Assembly: GCF_014203045.1 (NCBI RefSeq)
Contig: NZ_JACHIF010000003.1
Span: 558,001 to 622,000, forward strand
DNA length: 64,000 nt
Source of the DNA: Prosthecobacter dejongeii
GTDB taxonomy: Bacteria > Verrucomicrobiota > Verrucomicrobiia > Verrucomicrobiales > Verrucomicrobiaceae
Direction: 5' to 3'
The notes below the pieces were generated by a model that worked only from the letters and a program-made list of their open reading frames with translations, did not search any database and was not told the origin of the DNA. Numbering within the stretch: position 1 is the first letter of the stretch; each line of letters begins with the position of its first letter. Both the position numbers and the translations under genes were made by a program. Shown here piece after piece: positions 43,136 to 51,537 of the stretch.

Positions 43136-44695
43136 CTAGCGGATCAGGCCGCGGGCGATGATAGCATCCACGGGATTGAAATCATCAGTGAAGACTTGGC
43201 CATTGGTCGGAAGATACTGCGCGGGAACGTGGGTGCGCAGGAGGCGAGCCTGCCAGGTGTTTTCGGGGAAGTGCTGATTCAAGACCACGTTGGACAGGTC
43301 ATGATGGGAGGCCAGTATAATGACGTTTTGGGAGGTGGTGCGACTGCCTTGCACGGCGAAGATTTGCAGGTGAGGAAACACCTCTTTCAGAGTGGCCAGC
43401 ATGCCGGCGAGGAGCTCCGATTTCTCTCCCTGCACGGCGGAGATGACGTTCATGGTGTAAACGCCTTCCGGGGTGAGGTGGTCGGAGATGAGCTGGAAAA
43501 ATTCCTTGGTGGTGAGGTGGGCGGGGATGGCCTGCATGCCATTGTAGGCATCGCCAAAGATGAGGTCCCATTTTTTTTCACCACTGGTGCGCAGGTAATG
43601 GCGGGCATCGCCGGCGGAGGCTTTGACGCGTGGGTATTCATCCAGCTTGAAAAACTGGCGGCCGGTTTCGATGACAGCCGGGTCCAGTTCGGCCACATCC
43701 ACGGTGGCTTCTGGGAAAGTGCGAGAGACTTCCTCTGGCATGCCAAAGGCCCCGGCGCCGATGAAGAGAGCGCTCTGGATGGGGCGGTCCTGCAGCATGG
43801 CCAGCCGCCAGTAGTGCTGGTAAGCCAGGATGAGATCGCCCGTTTCAGGATTCATGCCGCCTTCATGGGTGGAGTCCAGCTTTAGCAGGCGGCGGCGGTT
43901 TGGGCTCACGCCTTCCTCCGTCACCTGGATGCGGTGGTAAAAGGATTCATGCTCGTAAATGACGCCTAGGGCCGGGGTGGGGGACGAGAGGGAGCCGATG
44001 AGGCCGGCGATAACTCCGGCAATAAGCACCTTGGCCGATTGAGCGCTACCTTTGCCCGTGAGGAAGAAGGCCAGAACAGCCAGGGCCAGCAAGAGGACGG
44101 CGGTGCCGATGAAGATGCTACGCACACCAAAGTTCCCTAACAGGAAAAAGCCCGAGAGGAAGGTGCCGACGAAACTGCCCAGCGAGCCGAGCATGCTGAT
44201 GGTGCCTGCGGCCCCGCCGATGTGGCTGTCCTGAGAGGTGAGGCTGTAAAGGCGAACCGCTGCGGGTGAAACGGCACCCAAGAGTGCTCCCGGCACGGCC
44301 AGGAGGAAAAGCGAGAACATCACCGGACCATCAATGAGGCCGCCTTTGGCAAAAGCGGGGCCAAACCAGGTGCTGAGTGCGGGGATGAAGAAGGTCAGTA
44401 GGGCTACGCCGGCGAGCAACCAACCTAGGACATCCAGCCCAGCGCGTTTGTCTGCCAAGCGCCCGCCCATGTAACCACCGACACTGAAGGCGATGAGGAT
44501 GACGCCAATGAGGGCTGTCCAAGTATAGACGCTGTTGCCAAACAGTGGGGAGAGCAGGCGCGCGGCGCTGATTTCAATGACCATCATGGCGGCCCCTGAA
44601 AAGAAACAGGCCGCGCCCAAAAAGAGCCGGGTGGGACGAAGGCGGTCAGTCTTTTCCTGCGGAGAGGATGAGGTGGGCGTGGGGGCTTTGGACAT
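43136..44695 (-). CDS. fused MFS-like membrane / spermidine synthase-like protein
   Basis: A 519-residue protein. Residues 25-245 form about seven transmembrane helices of MFS type (ISAARLLSPLFGNSVYTWTALIGVIL, GGYMGGRLADK). Residues 260-510 are a spermidine-synthase-like Rossmann domain: ALFIGAGAFGMPEEVSRTFPEATVDVAELDPAVIE, SAGDARHYLR, WDLIFGDAYNG and VQGEKSELLAGMLATL. This fused family is widespread but its reaction is not established, and polyamine synthesis should not be assumed. The gene is far from the carboxynorspermidine synthase gene. Confidence 0.87.
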   Translation of the reverse strand: MSKAPTPTSSSPQEKTDRLRPTRLFLGAACFFSGAAMMVIEISAARLLSPLFGNSVYTWTALIGVILIAFSVGGYMGGRLADKRAGLDVLGWLLAGVALLTFFIPALSTWFGPAFAKGGLIDGPVMFSLFLLAVPGALLGAVSPAAVRLYSLTSQDSHIGGAAGTISMLGSLGSFVGTFLSGFFLLGNFGVRSIFIGTAVLLLALAVLAFFLTGKGSAQSAKVLIAGVIAGLIGSLSSPTPALGVIYEHESFYHRIQVTEEGVSPNRRRLLKLDSTHEGGMNPETGDLILAYQHYWRLAMLQDRPIQSALFIGAGAFGMPEEVSRTFPEATVDVAELDPAVIETGRQFFKLDEYPRVKASAGDARHYLRTSGEKKWDLIFGDAYNGMQAIPAHLTTKEFFQLISDHLTPEGVYTMNVISAVQGEKSELLAGMLATLKEVFPHLQIFAVQGSRTTSQNVIILASHHDLSNVVLNQHFPENTWQARLLRTHVPAQYLPTNGQVFTDDFNPVDAIIARGLIR

Positions 44696-44801
44696 CTGCG
44701 GAAAATGGGGATGCCGCAGTATTCAGTGCGGCGGGAATGGCTGGCAAGACGAGATTCTCAACAGCCTCGGCAAAGTGGCCTGCGCAATTTCCCGTCAATC
44801 C

Positions 44802-45236
44802 TCAGTCGTTGTAGAAAACCAAGCTGGCGATCTTCCAGCCCTCGGGAGTTTTGACGAGCGTGAAGTAGTCTGTGCCTGTCACGGTTTCGCGGCCCTTAGT
44901 CAGCTTCCAACGCACGGCGGCCTGGGCCACGCGGGCATCGCCTGAGATTTTCATGTCGGTGGGCACCTCGGTCATCGGCTCGGGCGAGCGCTCATGCCCC
45001 AGCTTTTGCCCGTGGATGAAATCGGTGAGGCCTTGGCTATCGGTCTGGCCTTTAGCTCCGACGAAACTGATTCGCGCTGTGGGGTGGAAGCACGACTGGT
45101 AACCCGTCATGTCCTTGGCTGACCACGTGGAAAAATACCGCTGTAGGAAGGTTTCGATCTCGGGCTGGTCAGCGGGAGCGGCTGGACTGCACGCCACAAG
45201 CAGACAGCATAGCCAAAGAGCGGAGAGGAAACGCAT
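44802..45236 (-). CDS. SnoaL/NTF2-like lipoprotein
   Basis: A 144-residue protein from ATG 45236. The signal MRFLSALWLCCLLVAC ends in a lipobox Cys16. The rest is an NTF2-like cone: EIETFLQRYFSTWSAKDMTGYQSCFHPTARISFVG, VAQAAVRWKLTKGRETVTGTDYFTLVKTPEGWKIASLVF. Such proteins bind small ligands or act as domains of unknown role. It begins 13 bp after parB on the same strand, so it is probably in the parB transcript. Confidence 0.85.
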   Translation of the reverse strand: MRFLSALWLCCLLVACSPAAPADQPEIETFLQRYFSTWSAKDMTGYQSCFHPTARISFVGAKGQTDSQGLTDFIHGQKLGHERSPEPMTEVPTDMKISGDARVAQAAVRWKLTKGRETVTGTDYFTLVKTPEGWKIASLVFYND

Positions 45237-45249
45237 GACGGTGGAGATG

Positions 45250-46155
45250 TTATTCCTCCACCTGTTCCTCGGGGACGCCCATGAGGGAGAGCAGGCGATT
45301 GAGATCTTCCACTCCGTAATAATCGATCTCGATGTGGCCCTTCTTCTCAGCATGGCGGACGGAAACATTGGTCGTGAGATGGTGCATGAGCCGCTGTTCC
45401 ACGGATTCGATGGCGCTATTGACCTCATTGTCACCCAGCACCGGTTTTGGCGGTGGGGGATTGAGGATGCCGCTGGCCAGCTTTTCCGCCGCACGAACGG
45501 TGAGGCCTTTTTTGACGATTTCTTCGGCGGCGCGCTCTTGGTTTTCCGCGTCCTTCAGGGTCAGCAGGACTTTGGCGTGGCCCGTGCTGAGTTTACCCGT
45601 GGAGAGAAGATTCTGGACGGGAGAAGCCAGGTCCAGTAGGCGCATGGTATTGGCCACAGTGGCACGATTTTTACCCACACGCTGGGCGATGTCTTCCTGG
45701 CGCATGGAGAAGTCCTTGGCGAGGCGCTCGTAGGCGCGGGCTTCTTCGATGGGGTTGAGGTCTTCGCGCTGCAGGTTTTCGATCAGCGCCATCTCAAGCA
45801 CGTCTTTGTCAGACGCTTCGCGAACAATGACGGGCACTTCTTTGAGCCCCAACTCACGAGAAGCGCGGAAGCGGCGCTCACCTGCGATGAGTTCCAGCTT
45901 GCCATTCACCTGGCGAACGATCAGTGGCTGGATGATGCCGTGTTCCTTGATGGACTCCATCAATTCGGCCAATTGTTCCTGCACAAATTCTTTGCGAGGC
46001 TGAAGAGGGCTAGGAACGATCTGTTCAAGGCCGACCCGATTGACCACATCGCCCGGCGCAGGCTGGGCCAGTGCTGGGGGACGCAATGAGCTGACCCCGG
46101 CGGGTTGTGCCGAGATCAGTGCTCCTAGTCCTTTGCCGAGTGCTGGTTTTGCCAT
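45250..46155 (-). CDS. parB: chromosome partitioning protein ParB
   Basis: A 301-residue CTP-dependent DNA clamp that binds parS centromere sites. N-terminal KPALGKGLGALIS is typical of chromosomal ParB, followed by the CTP-binding GERRFRAS and ENLQREDLNPIEEARAY motifs. The helix-turn-helix is MRQEDIAQRVGKNRATVANTMRLL, and the C-terminal dimerisation region has HLTTNVSVRHAEKKGHIEIDYYG. parA is not adjacent on either side, which is unusual for a chromosomal copy. I found no perfect parS palindrome beside it. Confidence 0.95.
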   Translation of the reverse strand: MAKPALGKGLGALISAQPAGVSSLRPPALAQPAPGDVVNRVGLEQIVPSPLQPRKEFVQEQLAELMESIKEHGIIQPLIVRQVNGKLELIAGERRFRASRELGLKEVPVIVREASDKDVLEMALIENLQREDLNPIEEARAYERLAKDFSMRQEDIAQRVGKNRATVANTMRLLDLASPVQNLLSTGKLSTGHAKVLLTLKDAENQERAAEEIVKKGLTVRAAEKLASGILNPPPPKPVLGDNEVNSAIESVEQRLMHHLTTNVSVRHAEKKGHIEIDYYGVEDLNRLLSLMGVPEEQVEE

Positions 46156-46328
46156 AAGGGGTCGAGGTTAAAGACTCCGCCCCCGATGGCAAATGAGTTT
46201 TAGCTCTGATTCAGCCTCATCTTGTCAGAAAAGGCTGACGAGCCTCCAGCTTCACCCCTCGGAATTGGGTGGGGAAATCTCTGATCGGGCGATTTATGGT
46301 CACTGATGCTCAACCTTGGGAGGCTGAT

Positions 46329-48755
46329 TTATTCATCGTCTCGGGCGCTGAGGCCAGAACCGATGAGAAGGATACGAAAGCCGACATCGGCCTCGCGTGA
46401 GGCAGGTGAAAGCTTGCGGCGGTAAGAAGCTAGCAACTGCTGGCGCTCGGATGTGGTAAAGGCAGCCCCACGTGCCACCCCCTCTGCGCTGGTGGTGTCC
46501 CAGGGATCGGCCACCCATTCCCAGACATTGCCGGAAAGGTCAAACAGGCCGCGACTATCCGCCCGCAGGCTACCGACTGGCGCAAGACCTGCGGCACCAT
46601 CATCGTAGCCGAGAACTGACTTTTTCCCGGTCGGATCGGCGGATTTGTCCTGTAGGTTGGCCACTTTGACCGTGGGGGACGGGGTGAATCCCCAGGGATA
46701 AATGCCTTCGATGCGGTTGCTACGGTCCGCAGGGGTGGCCCCGACTTCGCGCGGAAGGTAGGCGGCCATGCTCCATTCATCATCGGTGGGGAGACGATAT
46801 TCTTGGTCGGGTTCCAGCAGGCCCTTGCCGCGTTCACGATCTGTGAGCCAGCGGCAGAATTGCTCGGCCTCGGCACGCGTCACGTGGGTGACGGGGAGAT
46901 CGAGATCGGCATCCAAGATGCGGCCTTCGACAGGTGGTAGATTGGTGCTGCGGGCAAACTCGGCGAAGTCCTTCCGCCGGGTCTCGATGGTGGCCAGCAT
47001 GGAGCGGCCCATGGGCACCATTTTGATGTCCAGGCTGTTTTCCCAGGGCTTGCCAAAAACCGCCGAGCCAGTGGCCTTCAGGCGCAGGTTAAAGCTCATG
47101 GCTTGGCCCTCTTTGAGATTGCCCCGCGCGAACTCACTTTTATAACCCGGCAGCCTGACCTCGTATTCAAATTTGGCTGCCCGAACGCGGGAGAGTTGCA
47201 AGGGTGTGCGCCCGACGGACTGCTCTCCCTCATAGACCTCGGCCCCACGGGGTGTGCTGTCCAGACTGATGCGGCCATAGGGGACCCGCACGATTTCGGT
47301 GCGGATAGCCTGCCAGTCGGATCGGGTGGTGGTGCCTTTTTGTGTGGGGATATTGGCCACTCGCCAGGAGTATTCGTGGTCAATGTCTAGGCGACCACTT
47401 TGACGGTCTCGCTGAGTCATCCAGTCACAAAACGCATCGGCATCGGCATCCTGGATCATGACACAGTTCAAGGTCTTTTTATCCGGGGTGACGAACTGCA
47501 CCACGCCGAACTCTGCTGGACGCTGGGTGGCATTCTGGAAGTCGAGAAATAGAGTAACCTCGACGGGGAGATCCGCGATGTGGCGATCCTTGCTGAAGGT
47601 GAACCACTGGCGGTAAACGTTCTGCCAGGGGCGGCCTTTCTGCGGTGGTTGCGGCAGTGGCGGTGCAGCTTTGATGGGCAGGGGAAGCTCATAGGCCCAC
47701 TCATCCTGGTACTTTGCGGCGGTGATGCTAGCCCCCGTGAGGGCGGAGCCCACCAAGGTGAAAACGGCTGCACGGCTAAAACGACGGAAGAAGGTTTCGG
47801 GGCGTTTTTCACCCACGCGTTGCAGGGCTTCAGCAAACTCGCCTGCGGTCTGAAAGCGCTCTTTCAGATCTGGGGCGCAGGCTTTGCAGATCACACGATT
47901 CAGATCCAGCCAAAAGGGCCATTCATCATCGCCTAGATTGATGGGGACTTCCGGAAATTCCATGCGGTCTTTACCGCTGCTCATTTCATAAAGCACCTTG
48001 CCCAGGCTGTAGATATCGGCCTGGGCCGTGCCGGGACCTTCCGGTGGAACAAACCCCTCCGTGCCGACAAAGGTGCGCTCGCCAAAACCAGCCACAAGAC
48101 CGATGTCTGCCAGCTTGCAGACGCCTCCACAGAAAATGATGTTGGATGGCTTGATGTCGCGGTGGGTCAACCCGCGATTGTGCATGTAGTAAAGAGCATC
48201 CGCCAGATAGACGCCAGCATCCCGGCAAAAGATGAGATCAAGCCGCCCATGCCGCTTCATATCCGTGCCGAGCGTGCGAGGAACGTAAGTGGCGACGCTC
48301 TCAAAGTTGGGCCCTTCTTCTGCATCATCCGCCAGTTCCATGACGCAGTAGTAAAACCCGCGCTGCTCATTCCATCCTACATGCAGAATGTGGACCATGC
48401 AGGGATGGCCACGGGAAATGGGCTCAAACTGCTGAATGCCAAGGAATTCACGATGAAAGGTGCGGGTGAGTTCGAAGTCCTCGCGCCAGACGATTTTCAC
48501 GGCGCGGTAGGCCCCCGTCACGCTTTGGGCCAGCCAAACTTCGCCATAAGCTCCAGAGCCTATGCGTTTGATCAGCGTGTAGTCAGGAATGAGGATGTCA
48601 TCCCGGTGCGAAGGCGGGCCATCTTTATCGCGTGGCCCTCGGGGGCCCCGTGGTGGCGCGGGGAGCTGAATGCCTGCCTGGGAGTCAGCTGGGGACGCCT
48701 CGTCATCGCCGGAGGGACCCGGCGGTGGGAAGGGGACAGAGGCTGGTCGCGACAT
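46329..48755 (-). CDS. Ser/Thr protein kinase fused to PEGA and two FGE/SUMF1-like domains
   Basis: An 808-residue membrane protein. Residues 60-315 are an N-terminal kinase: IGSGAYGEV (65-73), Lys87, HRDIKPSN (198-205) and DIG at 217-219 in place of DFG. One transmembrane helix lies near 329-346. Outside the cell there follows a degenerate FGE-like stretch (about 375-495), a PEGA domain (PRGAEVYEGEQSVGRTPLQL) and a better FGE-sulfatase domain (about 575-800, EYRLPTDDEWSMAA, LSGNVWEWV, GFRIL). The paired Cys of real formylglycine-generating enzymes are absent, so sulfatase activation is unlikely and a ligand-sensing role more plausible. Confidence 0.9.
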   Translation of the reverse strand: MSRPASVPFPPPGPSGDDEASPADSQAGIQLPAPPRGPRGPRDKDGPPSHRDDILIPDYTLIKRIGSGAYGEVWLAQSVTGAYRAVKIVWREDFELTRTFHREFLGIQQFEPISRGHPCMVHILHVGWNEQRGFYYCVMELADDAEEGPNFESVATYVPRTLGTDMKRHGRLDLIFCRDAGVYLADALYYMHNRGLTHRDIKPSNIIFCGGVCKLADIGLVAGFGERTFVGTEGFVPPEGPGTAQADIYSLGKVLYEMSSGKDRMEFPEVPINLGDDEWPFWLDLNRVICKACAPDLKERFQTAGEFAEALQRVGEKRPETFFRRFSRAAVFTLVGSALTGASITAAKYQDEWAYELPLPIKAAPPLPQPPQKGRPWQNVYRQWFTFSKDRHIADLPVEVTLFLDFQNATQRPAEFGVVQFVTPDKKTLNCVMIQDADADAFCDWMTQRDRQSGRLDIDHEYSWRVANIPTQKGTTTRSDWQAIRTEIVRVPYGRISLDSTPRGAEVYEGEQSVGRTPLQLSRVRAAKFEYEVRLPGYKSEFARGNLKEGQAMSFNLRLKATGSAVFGKPWENSLDIKMVPMGRSMLATIETRRKDFAEFARSTNLPPVEGRILDADLDLPVTHVTRAEAEQFCRWLTDRERGKGLLEPDQEYRLPTDDEWSMAAYLPREVGATPADRSNRIEGIYPWGFTPSPTVKVANLQDKSADPTGKKSVLGYDDGAAGLAPVGSLRADSRGLFDLSGNVWEWVADPWDTTSAEGVARGAAFTTSERQQLLASYRRKLSPASREADVGFRILLIGSGLSARDDE

Positions 48756-48822
48756 TTAGATATAAAAACGATACGTGCCATTCTCCCAAGACTCAATCTT
48801 TGCCTGCGGCAACCTTGCAAAA

Positions 48823-49209
48823 TCACGCGCGACGCCAGCGGGCCACTAGCAGCAGCAGCCAGCCCAGCATCATGCAAACGCCTCCAAAAGGGGTGACATA
48901 GACCAACCATTTCGTTTGAGTGACGGCATGCAGGTAAAGAGAACCGCTGAAAAGTAGCACGCCGATGAATAAAAAATTCCACGCCCAGGTGCCGCGCTTT
49001 CCACCCATGGCACCTGCGAGGGCGAGACTGGCGAGCAATATGGCGTGAGGGAGATGGTAACTGACGCCCGTTTTCCAGTTTTCCAATGTGCCAGCAGCCA
49101 GCATGGCATCATGCAGCTTTCCGTGGGCTCCTGTAGCCCCGAGCCAGATGGCGGTCAAACCTACCAGGGCTGAAAGGCGGAGGCGGAGGGTGTCAGGTTG
49201 CATCTCCAT
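48823..49209 (-). CDS. DUF423 family membrane protein
   Basis: A 128-residue protein with four transmembrane helices. Signature segments are LSALVGLTAIWLGATGAHGKL, YHLPHAILLASLALAG, LFIGVLLFSGSLYLHAV and VTPFGGVCMMLGWLLL, matching the YgdD/YwdK DUF423 family of unknown function. The start could be the ATG at 49209 or 49203. It is separated from the upstream His-rich gene by a terminator. Confidence 0.88.
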   Translation of the reverse strand: MEMQPDTLRLRLSALVGLTAIWLGATGAHGKLHDAMLAAGTLENWKTGVSYHLPHAILLASLALAGAMGGKRGTWAWNFLFIGVLLFSGSLYLHAVTQTKWLVYVTPFGGVCMMLGWLLLLVARWRRA

Positions 49210-49252
49210 CACGGGAGACGGGGGTTTGGGAAATGCAAATCAAGAAAACAAA

Positions 49253-49284
49253 ACCGCCTCAGAAGCTCAAGGCTCTGAGGCGGT
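49253..49284 (-). terminator. terminator after the His-rich secreted peptide gene
   Basis: Inverted repeat ACCGCCTCAGA (49253-49263) and TCTGAGGCGGT (49274-49284) with a ten-base loop. On the minus strand it is followed by GGTTTTGTTTTCTTG, 28 bp after the stop at 49313. Confidence 0.88.
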
Positions 49285-49312
49285 GGAAGGATCGATTTTT
49301 CAGTCGGGCAGA

Positions 49313-49657
49313 TTAGCGGCCAAAGAAAAAGCTAGCGGCGGCACGATGGTGCGGAGGAATGGGGAAGCTGGGGCGGTGGCTGCTATGGTGGTGTCCATGA
49401 CCATGGCCATGATGGCTGGAGCGCGAGTAACAACTACGGCAGGAGCTGTGGCTGGTGTGCTGTGTCACCCAGTGGCCGATGGGGTGACCGTAACGGTCAC
49501 GACCACAGATCTGGTAAACCGAATAGATCGGGGCTCCACAAGGATGATAACTCACAATGCGGCGGTCATTGTGGCAGTAATCACGGGCGCTTGATTCCGT
49601 GGGGGTGATAAAGCCGATACCGGTAACGACAGCGAGGATGGCGATGATCTTTTTCAT
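49313..49657 (-). CDS. small secreted His/Ser/Cys-rich protein
   Basis: A 114-residue protein with a signal peptide (MKKIIAILAVVTGIGFITPTESSA). The mature part is rich in aromatic residues and Cys (DYCHNDRRIVSYHPCG, VYQICGRDRYGHPIG). It then has a low-complexity His/Ser stretch (SSHHGHGHGHHHSSH) that could bind nickel, zinc or copper, and ends SFFFGR. I know no family for it. The gene has its own terminator and stands alone. Confidence 0.75.
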   Translation of the reverse strand: MKKIIAILAVVTGIGFITPTESSARDYCHNDRRIVSYHPCGAPIYSVYQICGRDRYGHPIGHWVTQHTSHSSCRSCYSRSSHHGHGHGHHHSSHRPSFPIPPHHRAAASFFFGR

Positions 49658-49986
49658 AGGGATGAACTTGAGTTCAGTGCATCTGACTGGCGTGCTGAAA
49701 AAGTTATTCAGGCCGTCGTTAATTTTTTTTGAGAGGTCATCTTTTCCGCCTGGGGTGGGGATTCAACAGTGTTGAGAATGGGGAGCTAAAGCAGTTTTGG
49801 ACGTGAAGAGGATGATTGAGCGGTGTCGTTAAAAAGTAGTGATATTATTTTATTAAAGTTTGTTAGGTGTTCGAGGTTTGCAGGTTCGAGGTATTTGATC
49901 GGGCTATGGCAGTGTCTCGATCAAGGGGCAGAAAAAAAGCGGTGCTCCTGACTGGCAGGGGCACCGCTTTTGAAAAAGAGCTAAGC
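49658..49986. other. intergenic region, A+T-rich
   Basis: About 330 bases without a gene. The part near 49830-49860 is the most A+T-rich stretch and probably holds the promoter for the His-rich peptide gene. A terminator for fabF occupies 49935-49971. The remainder has no recognisable RNA or open frame. Confidence 0.6.
49935..49971 (-). terminator. terminator after fabF
   Basis: Inverted repeat AAAAGCGGTGC (49935-49945) and GCACCGCTTTT (49961-49971), 15 bp beyond the fabF stop. The minus strand continues with a T-rich stretch. Confidence 0.88.
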
Positions 49987-51237
49987 TCAGTTTTCGAATT
50001 TCTTCACCAGCAGGGCGGAGTTATGTCCGCCGAAGCCAAAGCTGTTGCTCAGGGCGGCATTGACTTTGGTCGCACGGGCAGTGTTGGCGACGATGTCCAC
50101 ATCCACTTCTGGGTCCAGGTTTTCCACGTTGATGGTCGGAGGGACGATCTGGTCACGAATGGCCAAGATACACGCGGCGAGTTCGATACCGCCCGCAGCG
50201 CCTAACAAGTGACCCGTCATGGACTTCGTGCCGGAGACGAGGAGGCCCTTCTGGGCGTATTCGCCAAAGGTGCGCTTGATGGCACGCAGCTCGCACATGT
50301 CACCCACGGGGGTGGAGGTGGCGTGGGCATTCACATACTGCACATCGGTCGGATTCAGTTTGGCATGGCGGAAGGCCATCTCCATGCATTTGGAGGCACC
50401 GAGACCTTCAGGATGCGGAGCGGTGAGGTGGTAGGCATCTGCCGTGACTCCGTAACCGGCGAGTTCGGCATAGATGGTGGCACCGCGTTTTTTGGCGTGC
50501 TCCAGCTCCTCGATGACGACCACACCGGCACCTTCACCCATGACAAAGCCATCACGGCCAGTGTCCCACGGACGGGAGGCGCGTTCCGGGTCATCATTGC
50601 GCATGGAAAGCGCCTTCATGTTGGCAAAGCCAGACAAGCCGCACGGGCGGATGGAAGCTTCAGAGCCACCGCAAACGATGGCATCGGCATCGCCGAATTT
50701 GATGATGCGCCAGGCTTCGCCAATGTTGTTGTTGGAAGTGGCACAGGCGGTGGTGATGCACATGTTCGGCCCCATGAAGCCAAACTCGGTCGCGATCATG
50801 CCCGTGGCGATGTTCGTGATCATCATCGGAATGAGGAACGGGGAGACGCGATTCGGTCCTTTGTTCAAAAGGATTTCATACTGCGTCTCGATGGTGCTCA
50901 GACCACCGATACCGCTGCCGACCATGACGCCAATGCGGTGTGGGTCCAGGCTATCGGGGTTGAGCCCGCTATCCTTGACGGCCATCTTGGAGGCGGCCAT
51001 GGCGAGCTGGAAAAAGCGGTCAGCACGGCGAGCCTCCTTATGATTGTTAAAGTAAGGGGTGGGATCGAAGTCCACCACCTCACCTGCGATTTTGCAATCG
51101 TAGTTGGTGGTGTCCATGCTCTGGATACGGCGAATGCCGCTCTTTCCAGCCTGGAGGTTTTTCCAGAAATCGTCTTTGTTATTCCCCAAGGGAGAAACGG
51201 TTCCGATTCCAGTGATAACGACGCGACGTTCGGTCAT
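49987..51237 (-). CDS. fabF: beta-ketoacyl-ACP synthase II
   Basis: A 416-residue condensing enzyme of fatty-acid elongation in the cytoplasm. ATG 51237 (MTERRVVITGIGTVSPLG) is clear, and the longer frame to 51495 is spurious. The catalytic triad is visible: Cys165 in ITTACATSNNNIG, His in VNAHATSTPVGD and His in GTKSMTGHLLGAAG. GFGGHN closes the fold. acpP and fabG are not adjacent. A terminator follows and a leader of about 225 bp precedes it. Confidence 0.97.
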   Translation of the reverse strand: MTERRVVITGIGTVSPLGNNKDDFWKNLQAGKSGIRRIQSMDTTNYDCKIAGEVVDFDPTPYFNNHKEARRADRFFQLAMAASKMAVKDSGLNPDSLDPHRIGVMVGSGIGGLSTIETQYEILLNKGPNRVSPFLIPMMITNIATGMIATEFGFMGPNMCITTACATSNNNIGEAWRIIKFGDADAIVCGGSEASIRPCGLSGFANMKALSMRNDDPERASRPWDTGRDGFVMGEGAGVVVIEELEHAKKRGATIYAELAGYGVTADAYHLTAPHPEGLGASKCMEMAFRHAKLNPTDVQYVNAHATSTPVGDMCELRAIKRTFGEYAQKGLLVSGTKSMTGHLLGAAGGIELAACILAIRDQIVPPTINVENLDPEVDVDIVANTARATKVNAALSNSFGFGGHNSALLVKKFEN

Positions 51238-51537
51238 GTTGGTCAGTTGATGGGGTGAGTTGGAGTGTTCAGAGAACACGCTTTGCCCATGGGGGCAAGA
51301 GATTTCAATGGCTGCTATTTCGGAGGCGGACGTGGCCAATGACGATGCAAACGGCCTCCGGTGGAGGTACTCGCGGTTACGAAAGTAGGTCTGCTGGATG
51401 CAAAAATCCTGCTTTCTGAGGGGGGATTGCCCATTTTTGCCTGGCTTCAAACCTCCAAAAAAACAGGCGGAGCCTAAGCTCCGCCTGCCTATCAAATGGA
51501 TTTTGTTAGAACACTGCTTGAGAGCAGGGCCGGAGAA
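51238..51537. other. intergenic region between EF-hand protein gene and fabF
   Basis: About 300 bases. It contains the terminator of the EF-hand gene (51464-51487) and the probable fabF promoter. I see no further gene. Confidence 0.6.
51464..51487 (-). terminator. terminator after the EF-hand protein gene
   Basis: A perfect 10-bp inverted repeat (CAGGCGGAGC and GCTCCGCCTG) with a four-base loop. On the minus strand it is followed directly by seven T. Confidence 0.93.

Noticed and set aside
46156..46328. Possible parS centromere site upstream of parB
   Set aside because: No TGTTTCACGTGAAACA-like palindrome could be found in this gap.
46329..48755. FGE-like domain as the activator of the two sulfatases
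   Set aside because: The catalytic cysteines of formylglycine-generating enzymes are absent and the domain is fused to a kinase.
50209..51258. A 349-codon plus-strand open frame opposite fabF
   Set aside because: Antisense to a fully conserved housekeeping gene. No independent support.
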